Of a stretch of 64,000 bases of DNA, positions 7,199 through 16,114 are shown one piece after another. The stretch covers positions 1 through 64,000 of the forward strand of contig DATMSA010000019.1 in the NCBI GenBank assembly GCA_035565675.1, written 5' to 3'. Position 1 is the first letter of the stretch. The number at the start of each line of letters is the position of its first letter. The notes under the pieces are model-generated. The model was not told the origin of the DNA. It worked only from the letters and a program-made list of their open reading frames with translations, and did not search any database. Origin of the DNA: Capillimicrobium sp035565675 (GTDB taxonomy: Bacteria > Actinomycetota > Thermoleophilia > Solirubrobacterales > Solirubrobacteraceae). The position numbers were made by a program, and so were the translations under genes.

Positions 7199-7972
7199 CG
7201 CCGCGGCGATCTCGGCGATCACGCGCGAGAGCTGGCCGCCCTGCCAGGCGATCGGCGACCTGCCGGGCTCCTCGACGAGGAGCCGCGCCCCGGGGATCTC
7301 GGCCGCGTAGCGCTCGCCGACCGCCAGCGGGTGCTCGGGATCGACCTCGTCGCGGTCCGCCACCACGACGATGTCCCCGCCCACCCGGTCGAGCGCGTGC
7401 AGGTCGCTCCACGCCTCGAACGGGCGCGAGCGCGGCACCTGCGCGAGCGCGTCGGCGACCGCCTCGGGATGGCGGTGGCGGCCGATCCGCTGGCGCAGCA
7501 CGGTCTGGACGGTCTCCTGCCAGGCGTCGGGGACGGGCGGGCGCCCGTAGGCGGCCAGGAAGCCCTCGACGCCGCCGGAGCGCAGGCCCTCGCTGAGGCG
7601 GTCCCAGCGCTCCAGCCCCGGCGAGGCCTCGGGGTCGAACGCGGGCGTGATCACGACGAGGCCGAGCGCGCGCTGCGGGTGGTCGAGCGCGAAGCGCAGC
7701 AGCGTGTGGGCGCCCATCGACGCGCCGGCCAGGACCGCGCGCTCGATCTCGAGGCGGTCCATGAGGTCGCGCAGGTCCGCCGCGAGCGTCGGATAGTCGT
7801 AGCGGTCGCCGGGCGGCGAGTCGCCGTGGCCGCGGGCGTCGTAGGCGACGACGCGGTGGCCGGAGCGCTCCAGGCTCTTGGAGCCCATCACCACGTAGCG
7901 GCGCGTCGCGGTGAGGCCGTGCAGGAGGACGACCGGGGTCCCGGCGCCGTCGTCGTCGTAGGCGAGGTCCAT
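7196..7972 (-). CDS. Alpha/beta hydrolase
   Basis: A 258-residue alpha/beta-hydrolase fold protein. The oxyanion-hole region is VVLLHGLTATRR, the nucleophile elbow is AGASMGAHT (Ser), the acid is probably in IVVVADRDEVDPEH, and a C-terminal region should hold the His. Interestingly, the C-terminus (RSPIAWQGGQLSRVI) lacks the usual GHxxxxE pattern, so the catalytic His is not obvious. Substrate is unknown; relatives include esterases and lactonases. The start ATG at 7972 is 8 nt after a TAGGAC hexamer and lies opposite the thioredoxin promoter. Confidence 0.8.
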   Translation of the reverse strand: MDLAYDDDGAGTPVVLLHGLTATRRYVVMGSKSLERSGHRVVAYDARGHGDSPPGDRYDYPTLAADLRDLMDRLEIERAVLAGASMGAHTLLRFALDHPQRALGLVVITPAFDPEASPGLERWDRLSEGLRSGGVEGFLAAYGRPPVPDAWQETVQTVLRQRIGRHRHPEAVADALAQVPRSRPFEAWSDLHALDRVGGDIVVVADRDEVDPEHPLAVGERYAAEIPGARLLVEEPGRSPIAWQGGQLSRVIAEIAAA

Positions 7973-7980
7973 GGTCCGGT

Positions 7981-7990
7981 GTCCTACCGT
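7981..7990. promoter_or_regulatory. Overlapping divergent -10 elements (hydrolase / thioredoxin)
   Basis: TACCGT (plus, 7985-7990) lies 10 nt before the thioredoxin ATG. TAGGAC (minus, 7981-7986) lies 8 nt before the hydrolase ATG and deviates in the last base. The two hexamers overlap, so the promoters probably exclude each other. Confidence 0.35.
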
Positions 7991-8000
7991 ATGAGGTCCT

Positions 8001-8768
8001 ATGACGGTCATCGACGTCACGGAAGCGGACTTCCAGCAGCAGGTCATCGACCGCTCCCACGAGGTGCCGGTCGTCGTCGACTTCTGGGCCGAGTGGTGCG
8101 GGCCCTGCCGCCAGCTCGGGCCGGTGCTCGAGAAGGCCGCCAACGCGCGCGAGGGCGAGGTCGTGCTGGCCAAGCTCGACACCGACGCCAACCAGCAGCT
8201 CGCCGCCGCCTTCCAGATCCAGGGCATCCCGGCCGTCAAGGCGTTCAAGGACGGCCGCGTCGTGGCCGAGTTCGTCGGGGCCCAGCCGCCGGCCAACGTG
8301 GAGCGCTTCTTCGACGCGCTGGTGCCGTCCGAGGCCGACCGCCTGGTCGCCGCGGGCGACGAGGCGTCGCTGCGCCGCGCGCTGGAGCTGCAGCCGGGCC
8401 GCGCCGACGCCGCCGTGCCGCTGGCGCGGATGCTGCTCGCCCGCGGCGAGCGCGACGAGGCGCTGGCGCTCGTGGAGAACGTGCCCGGCGACTTCCAGGC
8501 CGAGGGGCTGCGCGCCCGCCTGCGCCTGGAGGACGCGGGCGAGCCGGACCTGTCGGCGGCCTTCGCGGCGCTCGACGGCGGCGAGCTCGAGCGGGCCGCC
8601 GACCTGCTGATCGAGGCGCTCCCCTCCGCGAGCGCGACCGCCGAGGACGGCGGCGTCAGCGCGAAGGACGAGATCCGCGCGGTCGTCGTGGCGATCCTCG
8701 ACGAGCTCGGCGTCGAGCACCCGTTCGCGCGCGACGCGCGCCGGCGGCTCGCGGCCGCCCTCTACTAG
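8001..8768 (+). CDS. Thioredoxin-TPR co-chaperone (CnoX/YbbN-like)
   Basis: The 255-residue protein has an N-terminal thioredoxin domain (1-110) with the intact active site WCGPC (residues 32-36) and the cis-Pro loop GIPAVKAF. A C-terminal helical TPR-like region follows (ADRLVAAGDEASLRRALEL... through DAAVPLARMLLARGERDEAL). This is the architecture of CnoX, which protects chaperone clients during oxidative stress. Classical E. coli CnoX has lost the CxxC redox pair, whereas actinobacterial homologues such as this keep it. It converges with dinB and overlaps its stop by 4 bp. Confidence 0.87.
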   Translation: MTVIDVTEADFQQQVIDRSHEVPVVVDFWAEWCGPCRQLGPVLEKAANAREGEVVLAKLDTDANQQLAAAFQIQGIPAVKAFKDGRVVAEFVGAQPPANVERFFDALVPSEADRLVAAGDEASLRRALELQPGRADAAVPLARMLLARGERDEALALVENVPGDFQAEGLRARLRLEDAGEPDLSAAFAALDGGELERAADLLIEALPSASATAEDGGVSAKDEIRAVVVAILDELGVEHPFARDARRRLAAALY

Positions 8769-9811
8769 ACCGGCAGCGCGAGCTGGCCGGCGTCGACCTC
8801 CGGCGCCGGCACGTCGAAGCCGGCGACCCGCACGCCGAGCAGCCGCACGGGCCGCGGCGGCGCGTACGCGCGCAGGAGGTCGAGCGCGACGCCGGAGACG
8901 GTCAGCGGGTCGAGCGTGGGCTCGGCGAGCGTCCGCGCGCGCGTGACCGTGGTCCAGTCGTCGAGGCGGACCTTGATCGCGATCGTCCGCCCCGGCCGCT
9001 TCAGGCCCGCGCACAGCCGCTCGGCGAGCGACACGAGCGCGCGCTCCTGCTCCACCGGGTCGGCGACGTCCTGCGGGAACGTCGTCTCGCGCGACTCGCT
9101 GACGGCGACGCGCTCGAGGGTGAGCTGCTCGGAGCCGTGGAAGCGGGCGCGGGCGAGCAGGTCGCGGCCGTGGTTGGGGCCGAAGCGCTCCTGCAGCAGC
9201 GCCTCGTCGGCGCGCGCGAGCTGGCCGAGCGTGGTGATGCCCATCGCGGTGAGCCGCTCGACGGTCTTGGGCCCGATGCCCGGCACGAGCCCGGGCGGCG
9301 CGCCGGCGAAGCGCTCGCACGCCTGCTCGCGGCTGAGCGCGAGGAACCCCGAGGGCTTCTCGGCGTCGGAGCAGACCTTCGCGACGAGCTTGTTGGGCCC
9401 GATCCCGACCGACGCGGTCAGCCCGGTGCGCTCGCGGATGTCGGCGACGACGCGCCGCATCGCCGCGCGCGGGCGCTGCAGGTCGCTGAGGTCGAGGTAG
9501 GCCTCGTCGAGCCCGACGACCTCGACGCGCTCGATGTGCTCGCGCAGCACGCCCATCACCTGCTTGGAGACGGCGCGGTAGGCCTCGAAGTCGGGCGGGA
9601 TGAAGATCGCCTGCGGGCACAGCCGCCGCGCCCGCGCGGCGGGGATCGCCGAGCCGACGCCGAACTTGCGCGCCTCGTAGCTGGCGGTCGTGATGACCGC
9701 CCGCGGGCCGGTGCCCGACACGACGACGGGCCTGCCCCGCAGCTCGGGGCGGCGCAGCAGCTCGACCGACACGTAGAACGCGTCCATGTCCAGATGCGCG
9801 ATCGTGGCCAC
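8765..9811 (-). CDS. dinB: DNA polymerase IV (Y-family)
   Basis: Error-prone translesion polymerase. The catalytic motifs LDMDAFYVSVE and VVGLDEAYLDLSD (metal-binding Asp, Asp/Glu) are intact. They are followed by the helix-hairpin-helix thumb (GLVPGIGPKTVERLTAMGI) and the little-finger domain. I chose GTG 9811 (348 aa): it places the DMDAFY motif about 8 residues in, as is typical, and it is 8 nt downstream of TACCGT (9820-9825, minus). A start at 9835 would add eight unrelated residues. No beta-clamp motif was sought beyond the C-terminal AGQLALPV, which resembles a clamp-binding QLxLP peptide. Confidence 0.92.
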   Translation of the reverse strand: MATIAHLDMDAFYVSVELLRRPELRGRPVVVSGTGPRAVITTASYEARKFGVGSAIPAARARRLCPQAIFIPPDFEAYRAVSKQVMGVLREHIERVEVVGLDEAYLDLSDLQRPRAAMRRVVADIRERTGLTASVGIGPNKLVAKVCSDAEKPSGFLALSREQACERFAGAPPGLVPGIGPKTVERLTAMGITTLGQLARADEALLQERFGPNHGRDLLARARFHGSEQLTLERVAVSESRETTFPQDVADPVEQERALVSLAERLCAGLKRPGRTIAIKVRLDDWTTVTRARTLAEPTLDPLTVSGVALDLLRAYAPPRPVRLLGVRVAGFDVPAPEVDAGQLALPV

Positions 9812-9819
9812 GGACCGGA

Positions 9820-9825
9820 ACGGTA
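9820..9825 (-). promoter_or_regulatory. -10 hexamer TACCGT before dinB
   Basis: The 8-nt gap to GTG 9811 supports a leaderless dinB mRNA beginning VATIAHLDMDAF. Confidence 0.45.
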
Positions 9826-9890
9826 CGCCCCGCACCCGACGGCACGGGCGAACGCGCGTTCGTGGCGGCCGGCGCTGCGCCGTGCCCGGC

Positions 9891-10850
9891 TCAGTGGGCG
9901 ACCTGGACCGTCCCGGTCGAGCCGAACCCGAGCTTGGCCTTCGTCGCGGCGGTCAGGTCGAACTCGCGGCCGGCGACGAACGGGCCGCGGTCGATCACGC
10001 GGGTGCGCACGACGTTGCCGCGGTGGCGCAGCGTGAGCTTGGTGCCGCACGGCAGCGTCTTGTGGGCGACGCCGACGGTGCCGGGGGTCAGCGTGCCGCC
10101 GCAGCCCAGCGGGTTGCCGTACAGGCCGGGCCCGTACCAGGAGGCCGAGGCGGAGCGGTAGGCGTTCAGGCGGCCCAGCGAGCGCGTCGCGGCCGCGTTC
10201 GTCGCGTCGCCGCCGAAGCGCAGGCGCGCCGGGACGGTGCGGGACTCGTTCAGGCGCTCGACGAGGCGGAAGCGGCCGGCGCCGTCGGTGCGGTCGCGGT
10301 CGACGGTGCGCCAGCCCTTCGCGCCGCGGAGCTGCAGGGACACGGTCCGGCCCTTGGCGGCCGGCTTCAGGGTGCCGGCGACGCGCACGGTGCGCCCGGC
10401 CGTCACGTGGCGGCGCACGGCCTTGGTCTGCACACGGGCGGCGACGCGCACGCGCGGACCGGCGGCGGCGGCCGGGTCGGCCGACGCGGCGGTCGCCACG
10501 CCGACCGGGACGGCGCGCAGCACGCCGGAGCGCTGCAGCTTCACCCGCACGCGGAAGCGGCCGTCGGGGCCGGTCGCGGCCTCGGCGACGGGCGCCCAGC
10601 CGTCCGCCCCGCGGACGAGCTGCTCGACGCGCACCGGCACGCCCTCGGCGCCGGAGGCCAGGCGGCCGCGCACGACAGCGGCCTGACCGAGGCGAAGACT
10701 TCGGTCCTTCACCGACAGTGCAGCGGGCTGGGCGGGCACGGCGGCCGCCACGGGGGCGGCGACGGCGGCGTGCGTGGACAGGGTGGTCGACAGCACGCCG
10801 GCGGCCGCCAGAGCGGCGGGCACGGCGCGCAGAGAGGTCTGCGGCCTCAC
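9891..10850 (-). CDS. RlpA-like secreted double-psi beta-barrel protein
   Basis: The 319-residue exported protein has a Sec signal peptide (residues ~1-32). Two beta-rich segments resembling repetitive Ig-like modules (around 45-115 and 130-205) follow. The C-terminal RlpA-type double-psi beta-barrel (~230-319) shows ASWYGPGLYGNPLGCGGTL, HKTLPCGTKLTL and the catalytic-type VIDRGPF Asp. RlpA relatives are septal or cell-wall lytic transglycosylases, and actinobacterial homologues (Rpf/RlpA-type) remodel peptidoglycan on resuscitation or growth. The GTG start has an aaggag site 8 nt upstream. It lies directly downstream of a c-di-AMP riboswitch. Confidence 0.85.
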   Translation of the reverse strand: MRPQTSLRAVPAALAAAGVLSTTLSTHAAVAAPVAAAVPAQPAALSVKDRSLRLGQAAVVRGRLASGAEGVPVRVEQLVRGADGWAPVAEAATGPDGRFRVRVKLQRSGVLRAVPVGVATAASADPAAAAGPRVRVAARVQTKAVRRHVTAGRTVRVAGTLKPAAKGRTVSLQLRGAKGWRTVDRDRTDGAGRFRLVERLNESRTVPARLRFGGDATNAAATRSLGRLNAYRSASASWYGPGLYGNPLGCGGTLTPGTVGVAHKTLPCGTKLTLRHRGNVVRTRVIDRGPFVAGREFDLTAATKAKLGFGSTGTVQVAH

Positions 10851-10865
10851 AGGAGGATCTCCTTG
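10851..10865 (-). promoter_or_regulatory. Ribosome-binding site inside a small hairpin
   Basis: On the minus strand, AGGAG-ATC-CTCCT immediately precedes the GTG start. The Shine-Dalgarno bases can pair with the CTCCT next to the start codon. The riboswitch above it could act by modulating this hairpin, but a terminator mechanism is not excluded. Confidence 0.45.
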
Positions 10866-10874
10866 GGATCGGCG

Positions 10875-11021
10875 CCGGCCTACGAGGTGAGCTGTCGGGC
10901 TCGCGGGCGCCGCGTCGCGGCGCGCGCTACACGGGCATCAGCCCGCGATTCGCCCCGTGCCGGGTCGGGCCCGGCGGGTGGTTCCCCCGCTCGCCGCAAC
11001 GGTCCGCGGCGACTCGGCTGG
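10875..11021 (-). ncRNA. c-di-AMP riboswitch (ydaO-yuaA class)
   Basis: Read on the minus strand, the leader holds the hallmark conserved blocks of the ydaO class in order. These are a GCCGAGTC near the 5' end (11018-11011), GAGCGGGGGAACC (10992-10980), GGGGCGAATC (about 10955) and CCCGACAGCTCACCTCGTAGGC (10899-10878, compared with the class consensus CCCGACAGCUAACCUCGUAGGC). The P1 strands CCAGCC (11021-11016) and GGCCGG (10880-10875) pair with one mismatch. In actinobacteria this class commonly precedes RlpA/Rpf-type cell-wall hydrolases, and ligand normally lowers expression. The match was made by eye. Confidence 0.88.
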
Positions 11022-11050
11022 CTGTGGGAACGGTCGATTCAGGTTGGAAC

Positions 11051-11077
11051 AGCGTATCCGCGCCAAACGCCGTTCAA
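11051..11077 (-). promoter_or_regulatory. Candidate promoter of the riboswitch-rlpA transcript
   Basis: TTGAAC (11077-11072) and TACGCT (11056-11051) on the minus strand are separated by 15 bp, slightly short. They would start transcription about 25 nt upstream of the riboswitch, just past the amidohydrolase stop. Confidence 0.35.
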
Positions 11078-11095
11078 CCGCGAGTGTGGCCCACG

Positions 11096-12274
11096 TCACA
11101 CGGTCCGCATCGCGAGCAGCTCGGCCGCTCGCACGCCCGCGCGGGGCGTCCCGGCCAGCAGCTGCGCGGCCAGCGGCGCCATCGACACCGCGAAGCGATC
11201 GTCGGGATGGCGCGCGAGCTGCTCCTGCCCGCGGGCCAGCAGCTCGTCGATCGTCGCCAGCAGCTCCTGCTCGTGGCCGACGCCGGTCCCGCCCGTCGGG
11301 ATCTGGCAGGCCAGCCGCGCGAGCGCGATCGCCTCGCTCGGGTCACCGCCGCGAAAGCCCGTGTACGCGGCGACCGCGGCGTGCGCGAGCACGCGCTCGC
11401 CGGCCAGCCAGCGCGTCGCCAGCGCGCCCCGCCCGGGCGGCCCGCCGAGGTCGATCGGCGGCTCGCCGGCCAGCACCCGCTCCGCGTTGCCCGACGCGAT
11501 CGCGGCGATCGCGTCCAGCCCGAGCCCGACCTCCAGCGCGCAGCGCAGGAACGCCAGCGCCGCGTAGCGGCCCGAGCCGTACGGCATGTCGCTGGCGAAC
11601 AGGATCCGCGACGGGTCGACGACCTCGTACAGCGCGAGCAGGTCGGACACCTGCCACCAGGACGTGTCGAAGTACAGGTTGGTGAGCTCGTTGGCGGCCG
11701 GGGCGACCAGGCTCAGGTCGCTGATCCCGGCGTGCGCGAGGATCAGCGACGCGCCGGGATGGCGGCGCGCCAGCGTGACCAGGTCCTCGCCCAGCGCCGG
11801 GATTCCCCGCCCCGCGTGCACGAGCACCGGCACCCGCCGCTCCTCGGCGAACGCGACGAGCGCCGCCACCGACGGGTGCGAGAGCACGAACGCGTCCGAG
11901 CGCGGGTGCAGCTTGAAGCCGCGCGCGCCCGCCTCCAGGCAGCGCCGCGCCTCGGGCAGCGGATCGCCGGCGTTGGGGTCGATCCGCGCGAGCGCGACGA
12001 GCCGGCCGCCGGACGCGGCGGCCTCGGCCAGGACGCGGTCGTTGGCGGGCGGGTAGCCGTCGGGCTCGGCCGTCGTGAACACGATCGCGCGCCCGACGCC
12101 GGCGCGGTCCAGGCCCTCCAGCAGCTCGTCGACGGTGCCCGTCACCCCGTCGGGGTCGTTCCAGCCGGTGTGCGTGTGCGCGTCGATCCACGCCGTGTCG
12201 TCGGGGAGCAGGCGGCGCACGGCGGCGAGCTGGTCCGCCAGCAGGTCGTCGTAGGGGGCTCCGGGCACCGGCAC
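11096..12274 (-). CDS. Amidohydrolase family protein (TIM-barrel metal-dependent hydrolase)
   Basis: The 392-residue protein shows the amidohydrolase_2 pattern: WIDAHTHTGWND (HxH metal ligands near residue 30), GFKLHPRSD, PVLVHAGRG, LILAHAG and FASDMPYGSGRYA (late Asp). The C-terminal ~110 residues form an extra helical region beyond the barrel. Members hydrolyse or decarboxylate small organic substrates; none can be assigned here. The start GTG 12274 lies 8 nt after TAGCCT; GTG 12268 is an alternative. The same frame is open for another 3 kb upstream under the opposite-strand genes, which I read as a GC-rich artefact. Confidence 0.82.
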   Translation of the reverse strand: MPVPGAPYDDLLADQLAAVRRLLPDDTAWIDAHTHTGWNDPDGVTGTVDELLEGLDRAGVGRAIVFTTAEPDGYPPANDRVLAEAAASGGRLVALARIDPNAGDPLPEARRCLEAGARGFKLHPRSDAFVLSHPSVAALVAFAEERRVPVLVHAGRGIPALGEDLVTLARRHPGASLILAHAGISDLSLVAPAANELTNLYFDTSWWQVSDLLALYEVVDPSRILFASDMPYGSGRYAALAFLRCALEVGLGLDAIAAIASGNAERVLAGEPPIDLGGPPGRGALATRWLAGERVLAHAAVAAYTGFRGGDPSEAIALARLACQIPTGGTGVGHEQELLATIDELLARGQEQLARHPDDRFAVSMAPLAAQLLAGTPRAGVRAAELLAMRTV

Positions 12275-12282
12275 GCGTCCAC

Positions 12283-12288
12283 AGGCTA
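12283..12288 (-). promoter_or_regulatory. -10 hexamer TAGCCT before amidohydrolase
   Basis: It ends 8 nt upstream of GTG 12274 and favours that codon over GTG 12268. Confidence 0.4.
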
Positions 12289-12313
12289 CGGCTTGCCAAC
12301 GCGGGGGCCGCCC

Positions 12314-13795
12314 ATGACAATCGACCGCGTGACCAACCCCGACCGCCTCAGCGGGCTGGATGCCTCGTTCCTGCACCTCGAGCGCGGTGGCCGGACGCCC
12401 ATGCACGTGGCCGAGGTCCTCGTCTTCGAGGGCGCCGCGCCCGGCTACGTCGAGCTGGTCGAGCACATCGTCTCGCGGCTGGACCTCGTCCCCCGCTACC
12501 GCCAGCGCCTCGCGGAGGTCCCGCTCGGCCAGGGCCGGCCGGTCTGGGTCGACGATCCGCACTTCAACGTGCGCTACCACGTGCGCCACGCCGGCCTCCC
12601 CCACCCGGGCGACGACGCGGCGCTCAAGCGGCTGGCCGGGCGCCTGTTCTCCCAGCCGCTGGACCGCGACAAGCCGCTGTGGGAGCTGTACCTGGTCGAG
12701 GGCCTGTCGGGCGACCGCTTCGCGCTGATCGGCAAGACGCACCACGCGCTCGTCGACGGCGTCTCCGGGGTCGACATCACCACGGTGCTGTTCGACGCCT
12801 CGCCCGAGCCGGCCGAGCCGCCGGGGCCGGCGACCCCGTGGGTGCCGCGCCCGGCGCCGACCTCCGCCCAGCTCCTGGCCGAGGCGCTGCTGGAGCGCAC
12901 GACCGTCCCGGGTGAGATCGCCCGCGGCGTGCGCGCGGCCCTGCGCGCGCCGCGCCGGGCCGCGAAGGTCGCGTTCGAGCGCCTCACCGAGGTCGGCGCG
13001 TTCGCCAGCATCGGCCTGGAGCCGGCGCCGGCCAGCCCGTACAACGTGCCGATCGGCCCGCATCGGCGCTACGAGTGGGTCGACGCCGACCTCGCCACGT
13101 TCAAGGCGATCAAGGACACGCTCGGCGGCACCGTCAACGACGTCGTGCTCACCGTCGTCGCCGGCGCGCTCGGCCGCCACATGCGCGCCAACGGCCACCG
13201 CACCCAGGGGCTGGAGCTGCGCGCGCTCGTGCCGGTCTCGGTGCGCGGCGGGGACGAGGCCGGCGCGCTCGGCAACCGCGTCGCGGCCGTGTGGGCGCCG
13301 CTGCCGGTCGGCGAGACCGACCCGGTCGCGGTGTTCGACCGCGTGCACGAGGCCATGGCCCACGTGAAGGCCAACCACGAGGCGGTCGGCGCCCAGACGC
13401 TCACCGAGCTGACGAACTTCGCGCCGCCGACGATCATGAGCCAGGCCGCCCGGCTGCAGGCGCGCCAGCGGTTCTTCAACGTCGTCGTCACCAACGTCCC
13501 CGGTCCCCAGTTCCCGCTGTACCTGCTCGGGCGCAGGCTCGTCGGGCTGTACCCGGTCGTGCCGCTCGCCGAGCGCCTGGCGGTCGGCATCGCCGTGATG
13601 AGCTACGACGGCCGCCTCGGGTTCGGCCTGCTCGGCGACCTCGACGCGCTGCCCGACCTGTCGGACCTCGCCGCCATGCTCGAGGCGTCGATCGACGACC
13701 TCGCCCGGGCCGCCGGCGTCCGCCGCCCACGGCCGCGCCGCCGGGCCTCGCGCACCGCCAACGGCCGCTTCGAGAAGGCGCCGGCCGGCCGGTGA
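12314..13795 (+). CDS. Wax ester synthase / diacylglycerol acyltransferase (WS/DGAT)
   Basis: The 493-residue enzyme carries the acyltransferase motif HHALVDG (HHxxxDG, residues 143-149) and the family start RLSGLDASFLHLER. It also has PLWELYLVEG, the NDVVLTVVAGALG segment and the C-terminal NVPGPQFPLYLLG motif. These enzymes esterify acyl-CoA to diacylglycerol or fatty alcohols for storage lipid or wall lipid, and many actinobacteria carry several copies. ATG 12314 gives the canonical N-terminus. The stop overlaps the GTG of the next small gene (GTGA), implying translational coupling. Confidence 0.92.
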   Translation: MTIDRVTNPDRLSGLDASFLHLERGGRTPMHVAEVLVFEGAAPGYVELVEHIVSRLDLVPRYRQRLAEVPLGQGRPVWVDDPHFNVRYHVRHAGLPHPGDDAALKRLAGRLFSQPLDRDKPLWELYLVEGLSGDRFALIGKTHHALVDGVSGVDITTVLFDASPEPAEPPGPATPWVPRPAPTSAQLLAEALLERTTVPGEIARGVRAALRAPRRAAKVAFERLTEVGAFASIGLEPAPASPYNVPIGPHRRYEWVDADLATFKAIKDTLGGTVNDVVLTVVAGALGRHMRANGHRTQGLELRALVPVSVRGGDEAGALGNRVAAVWAPLPVGETDPVAVFDRVHEAMAHVKANHEAVGAQTLTELTNFAPPTIMSQAARLQARQRFFNVVVTNVPGPQFPLYLLGRRLVGLYPVVPLAERLAVGIAVMSYDGRLGFGLLGDLDALPDLSDLAAMLEASIDDLARAAGVRRPRPRRRASRTANGRFEKAPAGR

Positions 13796-13929
13796 AGCGC
13801 GCCGCCTCGGTCCTCCTGGCGATCGTGATCGCGTTCGCGGGCGCGGTCGGGATCCTGCTCGCCCTGCAGTCGCGCGACGACGCCACGCTCGAGCGCCCGC
13901 CCGCGGTGAGCAGCCAGACCACGCCATGA
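13792..13929 (+). CDS. Single-pass membrane micro-protein coupled to WS/DGAT
   Basis: A 45-codon frame begins at the GTGA junction with the acyltransferase gene. It encodes two basic residues, one hydrophobic helix (ASVLLAIVIAFAGAVGILLAL) and a short polar tail. It fills the gap to nadE exactly. It may be a small membrane partner or just a short signal-anchor peptide. No family is recognised. Overlap-coupled placement and a clean membrane helix support expression. Confidence 0.5.
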   Translation: MKRAASVLLAIVIAFAGAVGILLALQSRDDATLERPPAVSSQTTP

Positions 13930-13939
13930 TGTGCGGCGG

Positions 13940-15658
<1,719 letters not shown>

Positions 15659-15662
15659 TTCG

Positions 15663-16067
15663 TCAGGCGCGGGGCTCGCGGACGGCGATCGTCATCCGCG
15701 TGACCGCGCACAGGCGGCCCTCGTCGTCGGTGAACTCGATGTCCCAGATCCACGTGGTGCGGCCGCGGTGGCGCCGCACGCCGTCGGCGTGGATCGTCCC
15801 GCCGGTGATCGGGCGCAGGAAGTTCGTCGCGTTCGACAGGCCCTGGGGGACCATCCCGTCGCCCATGACGCCGGCGGCGGTGCCGAACGAGGCCAGCGAC
15901 TCGGCCATCGACGCGTACACGCCGCCGTGGACGAGGCCCATCGGCTGCTTGACCGCGTCGCGGACCGCGACGGTCGCGCGGACGCGCTCGTCGGTGATCT
16001 CGACGATGTCGAGCCCGTACAGGGCGTCGAAGCCCTTCTCCCATGCGACCACCGGTTCCGGCATCAT
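15663..16067 (-). CDS. Hotdog-fold thioesterase (PaaI/YbgC-like)
   Basis: The 134-residue protein has the PaaI-type hotdog signature: VKQPMGLVHGGVYASMAESLASFGT (catalytic acid on the long helix) and a following beta-sheet with GGTIHADGVRRHRGR. Such enzymes hydrolyse acyl-CoA thioesters, often aromatic or medium-chain. Its ATG at 16067 is 9 nt after TATCGT. It converges with nadE (4-bp gap) and is divergent from the HTH/anti-sigma-like gene. Confidence 0.85.
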   Translation of the reverse strand: MMPEPVVAWEKGFDALYGLDIVEITDERVRATVAVRDAVKQPMGLVHGGVYASMAESLASFGTAAGVMGDGMVPQGLSNATNFLRPITGGTIHADGVRRHRGRTTWIWDIEFTDDEGRLCAVTRMTIAVREPRA

Positions 16068-16076
16068 GCGGGCGGC

Positions 16077-16104
16077 ACGATAGCGGGGGTGCGTGTACTA
16101 GCCT
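16077..16104. promoter_or_regulatory. Divergent -10 pair, thioesterase / HTH-membrane protein
   Basis: TATCGT on the minus strand (16077-16082) is 9 nt before ATG 16067. TAGCCT on the plus strand (16099-16104) is 10 nt before GTG 16115. Confidence 0.45.
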
Positions 16105-16114
16105 TGCCCCGCCC

